Below, piece by piece: positions 7,216-12,427 of a DNA stretch of 12,427 nucleotides; position 1 is the stretch's first letter; each line of letters starts with the position of its first letter. A program made the position numbers and the translations under genes. The stretch covers positions 1-12,427 of the forward strand of contig CAYUIZ010000091.1 of the NCBI GenBank assembly GCA_964444885.1, given 5' to 3'. Source of the DNA: CAYRGQ01 sp964444885 (GTDB taxonomy: Bacteria; Bacteroidota; Bacteroidia; Sphingobacteriales; Sphingobacteriaceae). The notes under the pieces were generated by a model. That model saw only the letters and a list, made by a program, of their open reading frames with translations, did not search any database and had not been told where the DNA came from.

Positions 7216-8580
7216 ATTCACGATACGCCACTCTTTCGGATAATAATTATTGATACGGTTAGGCATGAGTTTCAGCCAGCCCAGGCTGACGCCTCGGTAG
7301 CTAGCCAGAGCCCAGCCCTTGCGGTTTTCCGGATTGGCCTGCTGGGCGTCAATGTGCGCCTTATGCAGGTAGGCAAGCGCCTGTTCGTGGTCCAGTGTCG
7401 TCTTGGGCACGTCCGGGTGGATATGGTTGCTCAGGGCCAGGCCATGGTCTGGGACGAGCTCATTCCGTACGATTTTGCCTACATGCCGGCCCGCATTTTT
7501 GAGATATAGCACATTGCGCAGGATTTGGAGGTCCGTTTCCCGCCCTTTCGGAAAGATAAAGAGTTCGTCATCCAGCTGAAATGTCATGAAGTCGCTTGGC
7601 TGGGCCAGCCAAGGCGAGAGCAGCTTTTGGCGGTCGGCCTGCGGGTCTACCTTGACTTTTTTCCGGTCAAAGGTGCCTTGGTGCTGCTCTTTGCGGAATG
7701 CCGCGATGAAGAATCCCTCGCCCCGCAGGCGGTGCGGATAGAAGCGATAGCCGGGGCAGGCGTGCTGGGGTGAGGCTGTTTCCTCAATCCCCCATTCCGG
7801 GTCAACCGGGAGTGCAAGTGGCTGCATGCCTTGCGTTTCGACGAGCCAGTCTGCGATGCGTTCGTTTTCTTCTTCCGAATAGGAGCAGGTCGAATAGAGC
7901 AACACGCCACCGGTTTTCAGTGCCGCTAAGCTGCTGGCCAATATCCGTTGCTGGCGCTCGCAGCATAGCTTCACCGCGCCGAGCGACCAGTCGTCGATGG
8001 TGCCGGGGTCCTTGCGGAACATCCCCGAGCCGGAGCAGGGCGCGTCCACCAGCATCAGGTCGGCGTAGCCGGGAAGGCGCTGGAAGGACACGGGATCATT
8101 CTTCGTCACTACCGTATTGGCCATCCCCCAGCGGACGAGATTGTCGGCTAGTACCTTGGCGCGGGGCCGGATCAATTCGTTGGCCACTAAAAGGCTGTCG
8201 GGATGGAGGTAGCTGTTAAGCAAGGTGCTTTTTCCGCCCGGAGCGGCACAGACGTCGATTGCGACGAGCGGATCGCGGTCTAGGCCGAGCGCCTGCAGGG
8301 CATGCGCGAGGAACATCGATGAGGCTTCCTGTACGTAGTAGCATCCCGCGTGGAAGAACGGGTCGACGGTGAAAACCGGACGGTGCGCCAGGTAGTAGCC
8401 CGTGTCGCACCACGGAACCGGGCTGTACGCGGCTGGATCATGGGGAAACGGCTTTTCCGGGTTGAAGCGTACAGATGTGGTTTTGCTGCCTTGCTCGTGC
8501 ATCGCCAGAAAGGCGTCCGCGTCGAATACGGGATTAGCTGCGAGCCGGCGGACGAGTTCGGGAGGGATAATATTGCTCAT
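7210..8580 (-). CDS. RsmB/RsmF-type RNA cytosine-C5 methyltransferase
   Basis: The 456-residue cytoplasmic SAM-dependent enzyme resembles RsmF/YebU and its relatives. It carries the SAM-binding loop VDVCAAPGGKST in motif I (around residues 109-119), motif IV VDAPCSGSGMFRKDP with C182, and motif VI STCSYSEEENE with the probable nucleophile C232. The two-cysteine arrangement is diagnostic for RNA m5C methyltransferases of this family. About 160 C-terminal residues (from roughly 295) correspond to the extra RNA-binding/PUA-like C-terminal part found in RsmF-type proteins. The expected substrate is 16S rRNA, but a tRNA target cannot be excluded, so no symbol is given. It starts 48 bases downstream of the DUF481 gene on the same strand, so the two may share a transcript. 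Its stop codon overlaps that of the convergent glycosidase gene by six bases. Confidence 0.92.
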   Translation of the reverse strand: MSNIIPPELVRRLAANPVFDADAFLAMHEQGSKTTSVRFNPEKPFPHDPAAYSPVPWCDTGYYLAHRPVFTVDPFFHAGCYYVQEASSMFLAHALQALGLDRDPLVAIDVCAAPGGKSTLLNSYLHPDSLLVANELIRPRAKVLADNLVRWGMANTVVTKNDPVSFQRLPGYADLMLVDAPCSGSGMFRKDPGTIDDWSLGAVKLCCERQQRILASSLAALKTGGVLLYSTCSYSEEENERIADWLVETQGMQPLALPVDPEWGIEETASPQHACPGYRFYPHRLRGEGFFIAAFRKEQHQGTFDRKKVKVDPQADRQKLLSPWLAQPSDFMTFQLDDELFIFPKGRETDLQILRNVLYLKNAGRHVGKIVRNELVPDHGLALSNHIHPDVPKTTLDHEQALAYLHKAHIDAQQANPENRKGWALASYRGVSLGWLKLMPNRINNYYPKEWRIVNL

Positions 8581-8628
8581 GTGGGCTATATTGCGGTTTG
8601 TGGCCGGGCTGATGTTTCACCCTGCCGC

Positions 8629-9360
8629 TCAAAAATAGTAATCAAAATTTAGGCCGTATGTGTACAGCAAGTTTTCCCTACCGGTCAAATTTACGCGGTT
8701 GTAGGCGAGCGAGCCGGTAATGCTCAGCCATTCGTTTAGTTTGAACCCGATCGAGTTATTCAGCCGGAGGCTGAAATCTTCCGGGTCGCGAAGGGAGGGC
8801 TGCCAGAAATTGGTGCCGCTCACCACCACGAGCCGTTTGATCACAAAGCGGTAGGATAGCCGCAGGGAGTTGCGGATGGTGTGGTAATCCGTCCGATTCT
8901 CGTTGATGATCAGGCTGCTGGCGTCATAGAGCAGGCCGTTGCTGAAATTCAGGTAGGTGCTGTCGGTGTCGTAAAAATTGTAGGCGATACCCGCGCCTGC
9001 CAGCACTTGGTTGCGGACCTGCAGTGAGTAGCTCGTGTTGTAGTTGAGCAATCCCCAATAGTAAAATCCGGGGAACGTCTTGTACAAATTGAAATCGAGC
9101 GACGACGAAAAATCATTGTTGGTGAGCGCCCGGTTTTGCCGTCCGTACAGCCAGTTGTTGTGAAAGTTCAGCTGTACGTCGCGGTGCCGTAGCGTATAGC
9201 GGAGTGCGTTATTGAAAAGATAAGCACTGCCACCGTCCGTTTTGTTGATGGAGTTGGTCGACGTCAGTTGCACCCGGTGATGCACGCTGTCGCTGAATTG
9301 CCCCTGCACCCGCCCGGAAACTAGGATGAAAACCACGAATAAGAAGCACGGCATGCGCAT
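8629..9360 (-). CDS. DUF481-family outer-membrane-type beta-barrel protein
   Basis: The 243-residue exported protein has a signal peptide (RMPCFLFVVFILVSG, cleavage probably after VQG near residue 20). After it come alternating aromatic/polar beta strands rich in Tyr, Asn and Phe (ALRYTLRHRDVQLNFHNNWL, LSYRFVIKRLVVVSGTNFW). It ends in the terminal-Phe strand TYGLNFDYYF typical of outer-membrane barrels. The pattern fits DUF481 proteins, which are common and uncharacterised in Bacteroidota. The reading frame stays open to a TTG at 9480, but the signal peptide fixes the ATG at 9360 (a second ATG is at 9354). A TAATTTTG box on the minus strand (9373-9366) is only five bases before the ATG. It would imply an almost leaderless mRNA if real. 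The gene is upstream of the RNA methyltransferase gene and divergent from the YtxH gene. A role in envelope structure is inference. Confidence 0.8.
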   Translation of the reverse strand: MRMPCFLFVVFILVSGRVQGQFSDSVHHRVQLTSTNSINKTDGGSAYLFNNALRYTLRHRDVQLNFHNNWLYGRQNRALTNNDFSSSLDFNLYKTFPGFYYWGLLNYNTSYSLQVRNQVLAGAGIAYNFYDTDSTYLNFSNGLLYDASSLIINENRTDYHTIRNSLRLSYRFVIKRLVVVSGTNFWQPSLRDPEDFSLRLNNSIGFKLNEWLSITGSLAYNRVNLTGRENLLYTYGLNFDYYF

Positions 9361-9546
9361 GTTGGCAAAATTACTGAAAAGCTGGCGATCATCCCGAAAA
9401 GGCAGCGCATAAACTTGCACAACGCCCACTTTTTCGAGTTTTTTAAAACCGTTTCGGCATTTTGGTTGTATATTTAGCAACGGGCAGGGTATTTGCTACG
9501 CCCTACTGAGCAGTTAATGTCTTGATTAAAAAATAAGAATAACAAC

Positions 9547-9816
9547 ATGAATGACAATGGAAAAATCCTGGCGGCCCTATTGACTGGACTGGCAGCAGGT
9601 GCCGCGCTTGGCGTATTGTTTGCGCCCGAAAAAGGAAGTGACACGCGTGAGAAGCTGAACGATTCGCTGAACGATTTGGGCGAAGCGCTCAAGGAGCGTG
9701 CTTCGGAGCAACTGGATCAACTCAATGATTTTAAAGAGAAAGCACTGGCTACCCTCAAAAACAAAGTCGACAAGACCGAAAAAGGCCTTGAGGAGGCAAT
9801 CGAAGAACACGCCTGA
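9547..9816 (+). CDS. YtxH-domain small membrane protein
   Basis: This 89-residue protein has one N-terminal membrane segment (about residues 7-26, rich in Gly/Ala: LLTGLAAGAALGVLF). The typical YtxH junction APEKGSDTRE follows, then a long charged amphipathic helix or coiled coil (about 32-88). The architecture and motif are those of YtxH/general-stress small proteins. These are anchored in the inner membrane with a cytoplasmic helix, and in Bacteroidota usually lie next to a holin-like gene. The molecular function is unknown, and stress induction is known only for some relatives. The ATG at 9547 is preceded by an A-rich leader (AAAAATAAGAATAACAAC) without Shine-Dalgarno. A near-match to the -7 box (TATATTTA, 9469-9476) lies 70 bases upstream. 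It is first in a probable three-gene cluster, though the next start is 187 bases away. Confidence 0.88.
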   Translation: MNDNGKILAALLTGLAAGAALGVLFAPEKGSDTREKLNDSLNDLGEALKERASEQLDQLNDFKEKALATLKNKVDKTEKGLEEAIEEHA

Positions 9817-9835
9817 ATATAGGAAGGGGCAGGCA

Positions 9836-9901
9836 GTGGCAAACTCGCTGGCCCCATGCCAAAGTTTGGTGCCGCACTCGCTCCTGTTGCCTGCTTGCCA
9901 C
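9836..9901 (+). repeat. Inverted repeat (7-bp arms) in the YtxH to holin-like gap
   Basis: GTGGCAA (9836-9842) is the exact reverse complement of TTGCCAC (9895-9901). Between them lies the palindromic CCAAAGTTTGG and other GC-rich inverted bits. The gap 9817-10003 also contains a direct repeat GTACAAAC (9924-9931 and 9933-9940) and a GCAGGG/CCCTGC hairpin (9957-9978). It could be a structured leader or an internal regulatory region for the holin-like gene. No T-run follows any stem, so a standard terminator is not supported. Confidence 0.35.
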
Positions 9902-10003
9902 AGGCCGTGTCTAATGGTTTCTTGTACAAACCGTACAAACTGAGACGAACTCTCGCGCAGGGTGCGCTATGGCCCTGCCCGATTTAAAAAAATAATTCAT
10001 TCT

Positions 10004-10495
10004 ATGCCCGTCGACCCGACAAATCAAGATGAACGCCGTTTTTCGCTCAAAGGCGCTTTCCAGAAAGGGAAGGAGTATGTTGATACCCAGCTGCAACTGA
10101 TTAAGCTGGGTGTCGTAGAGCGTTCGTCGCGGATTATCGCCCGGCTGCTGTTGGATGTAGTGCGGGGGATATTGGCTTTATTGGTGCTGTTCTTCCTCAG
10201 CATGGCCTTAGGGTTTTACCTGAGCTACTTGCTGGGCAATAACGCACTCGGCTTTTTGGCTACCGCAGGGATATTCGTGATCGTGATCGTCGTGGTTTCT
10301 GCATTGAAGAAGTCGATTACGGCCAAAATCATTGATATGTCCATCAAGCGGATTTTTGACGACATTGACGAGGATGAAGAAGAGGCGAAGCGGGATTTGG
10401 CCGGTGCGCCGGGCACGCCCGCTCCCGGCGCCGCCACGGCAGGCCCGGCAGCGGCGGGCGCAGCCGCAATGCCCGAGGAAACAAAAATAACGTAG
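10004..10495 (+). CDS. Phage-holin-superfamily-like (YqjE-type) membrane protein
   Basis: This is a 163-residue inner-membrane protein. A charged N-terminal helix (about 10-45, KGKEYVDTQLQLIKLGVVER) precedes two closely spaced membrane helices at about 53-77 and 81-101. An acidic stretch follows (119-127, DDIDEDEEE), then a low-complexity Ala/Pro/Gly tail (about 132-156). The layout matches the 'phage holin family' proteins that are chromosomal and non-lytic in many bacteria, such as E. coli YqjE. No lysis or phage genes are nearby, so a true holin role is unlikely. I chose the ATG at 10004 because the preceding in-frame ATG at 9962 falls inside a predicted hairpin and adds residues unlike the family start. 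It is followed after 6 bases by the third gene, indicating co-transcription. The family call rests on topology and context. Confidence 0.8.
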   Translation: MPVDPTNQDERRFSLKGAFQKGKEYVDTQLQLIKLGVVERSSRIIARLLLDVVRGILALLVLFFLSMALGFYLSYLLGNNALGFLATAGIFVIVIVVVSALKKSITAKIIDMSIKRIFDDIDEDEEEAKRDLAGAPGTPAPGAATAGPAAAGAAAMPEETKIT

Positions 10496-10501
10496 GTGAA
10501 T

Positions 10502-10993
10502 ATGGAAAACCGGATCAGGGTAAATAGTTTAGCTGACTTGCGCCGCGAGAAGCAACGGCTCCGCCTTTTGGCACGGGAGCAGGAGAGCTACCTTGCTGAC
10601 CAGTATGAACTGTTGCGGCATAAAGTGGCCGCGCCGGTACGCGTATTCAACACCGTCGCATCCTACATCCCGGGAGTGGGCGCCCTGCAAGCCCTTTTCA
10701 CCGCCAAGCCTGGCAAAAATAGCAGTATCGGCGCTAAAATTGCCAATGTGCTGGTACCCCTGCTGGCCAACCGGTTTTTGCCGCGCAAGACGGGGCTGAT
10801 GGCACGTGGGCTATTTTCCTTCCTGACCAAGCAGGTGACGGCCTTGCTGACCAACGGCAAGCTATCCGACACCATCGCTCAGATTACGGCGTCGTTGCAA
10901 CGGCCCGCTTCAAAGCCCGCTCACCCGTTCGCCAAGCGCAAACGGCCCAAGGAAGCGGACTACGGCATCCCGCCGGATAGTGAGACTTATTAA
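10502..10993 (+). CDS. Conserved-looking helical protein, companion of the holin-like protein
   Basis: I do not recognise a named family for this 163-residue protein. Residues 7-40 form a strongly charged helix or coiled coil (SLADLRREKQRLRLLAREQE, then YLADQYELLRHK). Moderately hydrophobic stretches follow (about 49-67, 76-92 and 99-117). The tail is basic, with AKRKRPKE near the end. The layout of a charged helix followed by a hydrophobic part, in third position after small membrane proteins, recalls E. coli YqjK, but homology is not shown. It probably sits at the inner face of the cytoplasmic membrane with its neighbours. The ATG at 10502 is preferred over the in-frame GTG at 10496 because AGGTG (10494-10498) sits just before it as a plausible Shine-Dalgarno. 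The gap to the previous stop is only 6 bases, so translational coupling is likely. The downstream 44-base gap to rsgA has no clear terminator. Confidence 0.8.
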   Translation: MENRIRVNSLADLRREKQRLRLLAREQESYLADQYELLRHKVAAPVRVFNTVASYIPGVGALQALFTAKPGKNSSIGAKIANVLVPLLANRFLPRKTGLMARGLFSFLTKQVTALLTNGKLSDTIAQITASLQRPASKPAHPFAKRKRPKEADYGIPPDSETY

Positions 10994-11037
10994 ATTTTTA
11001 CATCGGATTAGCGTGTTGCCCGTTGGGTAGCTCGGGC

Positions 11038-11958
11038 CTACGCCCGCGTATCATTCCCATGGTAGATACTCAGGTAGCTGTCGTACCGACTGGGTTCGAT
11101 TGCGCCGTTTTCCAGTGCTTCCAGCACTACGCACCCGGGCTCGTTGATGTGCCGGCAGTTGTGGAAGCGGCAGCCGTTGAGCAGTGCCCGCATTTCGGGA
11201 AAGAAATGGCTGAGCTCCTGTTGTTCAATATCAATGATGCCCAGTTCGCGGATGCCCGGCGTGTCGATGAGTTGCCCGCCGAAAGGGAGCGTGATCATTT
11301 CGGCAAACGTAGTGGTGTGCTTGCCTTTGTCCGACCATTCAGACAATTCCCCCGTTCGGAGCGCGGCCTCTGGGTAGATCGCATTGATCAACGTGGACTT
11401 ACCCACGCCGGAGTGGCCAGACAATAGCGTGGTCTTGTCTTTGAGCAAGGCTTTGACTTCCTCCACGTTCTCCCCGTGCAAAGCCGAAACCGAATAGCAG
11501 GGGTAGCCGATGGCGGTGTAGATCTGCTGGTATTCATCCAGTACCTCGAGTCCTTCCTCGCTGAACAGATCCAGTTTATTGAAGATAAGCCCTGCCGGAA
11601 TGTCGTAGGCCTCGGCCGTGACTAGAAAGCGGTCGATAAAGCCGAGTGATGTGGGCGGTGATGCCAAGGTGACGACGAGAAAAGCCTGATCCAGATTGGC
11701 GGCAATGATTTGCGCCTGCTTGGAAAGGTTGACCGAACGGCGGATAATATAATTGCGCCGATCGTGCAGCCGTGTGATGACAGCCGTGTCCAAATCAGGT
11801 TCCGGCTCGAACGATACCCGGTCGCCCACGGCAACGGGATTGGTGGTCTTGATGTCCTTGGTGCGGAACTTGCCCTTGATGCGGCAATTGTAGTGCACGC
11901 CGTCATCGCCCAGCACCTGGTACCAGCTGCCCGTCGATTTGGTTACCAGCCCGTCCAT
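11038..11958 (-). CDS. rsgA: Small ribosomal subunit biogenesis GTPase RsgA
   Basis: The 306-residue circularly permuted GTPase assists late maturation of the 30S subunit and hydrolyses GTP when bound to it. The N-terminal OB-fold (about 1-70) begins GLVTKSTGSWYQVL, the usual start. The permuted motif order is visible: G4 NKLD (127-130), G5 VSALHGEN (157-164), G1 GHSGVGKST (181-189), G2 KGKHTTT (211-217) and G3 DTPG (232-235). The C-terminal zinc site CX4CXHX5C is complete (C263, C268, H270, C276). I chose the ATG at 11958. An upstream in-frame start at 12024 would add 22 residues unlike the family and lacks support. The gene lies 105 bases downstream of a partial outer-membrane protein gene on the same strand and converges with the YtxH/holin cluster. 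All motifs are intact, so the enzyme should be functional. Confidence 0.96.
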   Translation of the reverse strand: MDGLVTKSTGSWYQVLGDDGVHYNCRIKGKFRTKDIKTTNPVAVGDRVSFEPEPDLDTAVITRLHDRRNYIIRRSVNLSKQAQIIAANLDQAFLVVTLASPPTSLGFIDRFLVTAEAYDIPAGLIFNKLDLFSEEGLEVLDEYQQIYTAIGYPCYSVSALHGENVEEVKALLKDKTTLLSGHSGVGKSTLINAIYPEAALRTGELSEWSDKGKHTTTFAEMITLPFGGQLIDTPGIRELGIIDIEQQELSHFFPEMRALLNGCRFHNCRHINEPGCVVLEALENGAIEPSRYDSYLSIYHGNDTRA

Positions 11959-12001
11959 GTATTCTTCTCGTCTATCTCGTTGCGCATTGCGACCATGCTT
12001 G

Positions 12002-12009
12002 CAAAAGTC
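12002..12009 (-). promoter_or_regulatory. Weak -7-like box upstream of rsgA
   Basis: On the minus strand GACTTTTG matches five of the six fixed positions of TAnnTTTG and lies 43 bases before the rsgA ATG. A TTGTTTG stretch further upstream could serve as a -33 element, although the spacing is on the short side. Readthrough from the upstream outer-membrane protein gene is an equally possible source of transcription. Confidence 0.22.
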
Positions 12010-12063
12010 GGAAAATAAATCCAAACAACCCGTACACGCTGGATACTGCGCACAAGAGGGCGC

Positions 12064-12427
12064 TCACTGAATCAAGAGCGATACGCCCAACAGTACATGC
12101 CTGCCCAAAACGGCAGTGTTGTGCATCACTTCGGAAAAGTCATTGACATGGTATTGCTCCAGTGTTTGGATGTCCAACAGGTTCTTGGCGGCAAGCCGGT
12201 AGGTTAGCTTCCCCTTTTTGGGGCGATAGACCAATTCGTTGTTGAGTACATGGTAGTCAGTTCCTGATAAATGATACCATTGATAGAGCGCTTCGTTGGT
12301 GATCGCTTCGCCCAAGCGATACTTAGCCAATATTTTGCCCTTTACCGCATAAAATTGGCTGATCTCTTTCCCTTGTAAACCGGTTGCTTGGTTATTGTAA
12401 CTCACTTCCAAGTTAAAATTAACCGGA
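12064..12427 (-). CDS. C-terminal part of an outer-membrane beta-barrel protein (cut by window edge)
   Basis: The minus-strand frame is open from the right window edge to a TGA at 12064, giving about 121 residues with no start in the window. The sequence alternates polar and hydrophobic residues in strand-length blocks separated by short turns (ISQFYAVKGKILAKYRL, YQWYHLSGTDYHVLNNELVY, KKGKLTYRLAAKNLLDIQ), and closes with RHVLLGVSLLIQ. This pattern, including the phrase LTYRLAAKNLLD, is typical of the last strands of TonB-dependent-receptor-like barrels of Bacteroidota. The final residue is not aromatic, which is slightly unusual. Nothing in the visible part identifies a substrate. It lies upstream of rsgA on the same strand. 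Confidence 0.75.
   Translation of the reverse strand, partial: PVNFNLEVSYNNQATGLQGKEISQFYAVKGKILAKYRLGEAITNEALYQWYHLSGTDYHVLNNELVYRPKKGKLTYRLAAKNLLDIQTLEQYHVNDFSEVMHNTAVLGRHVLLGVSLLIQ

Noticed and set aside
9438..9449. AT-rich palindrome GTTTTTTAAAAC between the DUF481 and YtxH genes
   Set aside because: It is low complexity, easily produced by chance in an A/T-rich promoter region, and has no second copy.
9957..9978. Rho-independent terminator before the holin-like gene
   Set aside because: The GCAGGG/CCCTGC stem has a 10-base loop and is followed by GATTTAAAAAAAT rather than a T-run, so it does not look like a terminator on the plus strand.
10004..10495. Prophage lysis cassette
   Set aside because: The only hint is the holin-like fold. 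There is no endolysin, spanin or any structural phage gene in the window, and the neighbours are typical chromosomal genes.
11018..11037. Bidirectional terminator between the third cluster gene and rsgA
   Set aside because: GCCCG/CGGGC can form a 5-bp stem with a 10-base loop, but no T-run follows directly on either strand. Competing pairings exist, so it was not annotated.

Overview
The window looks like a chromosomal segment of a Bacteroidota bacterium, most likely of the Sphingobacteriaceae/Parapedobacter type. This is inferred from three things: a large carboxypeptidase-regulatory-domain outer-membrane barrel protein, starts that mostly lack a Shine-Dalgarno sequence and sit in A/T-rich leaders, and exact matches to the Bacteroidota -7 promoter box (TAnnTTTG). 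Base composition is moderately GC-rich by eye. No IS element, CRISPR array, tRNA, rRNA or phage module is visible, and no gap between genes exceeds about 250 bases.

Layout, left to right. Bases 1-172 hold two tandem copies of a short repeat and a -7 box. They lead into pncA (173-763, nicotinamidase, NAD salvage). Convergent with it, one base away, is a 936-residue outer-membrane beta-barrel protein on the minus strand (765-3575). A 242-base divergent gap with two small palindromes separates it from a TetR-type regulator (3818-4357), followed 34 bases later by a short Na/Pi-cotransporter-family membrane protein (4392-5348). A secreted NagZ-like family 3 glycoside hydrolase follows (5506-7215). 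Its stop overlaps that of a minus-strand RNA m5C methyltransferase (7210-8580), which lies downstream of a DUF481 outer-membrane-type protein (8629-9360).

Divergent from DUF481 is a three-gene plus-strand cluster: a YtxH-type small membrane protein (9547-9816), a holin-superfamily-like two-helix membrane protein (10004-10495) and a helical companion (10502-10993). Convergent with it is rsgA (11038-11958), a 30S ribosome-maturation GTPase. The C-terminal part of another barrel-type outer-membrane protein (12064-window edge) lies upstream of rsgA on the same strand.

Most genes are ordinary housekeeping and envelope functions. The least explained part is the YtxH / holin-like / coiled-helix cluster. 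It resembles in layout the proteobacterial yqjD-yqjE-yqjK set of membrane stress proteins, and has a structured-looking 187-base gap inside it. I see no clear evidence for a wholly new system.
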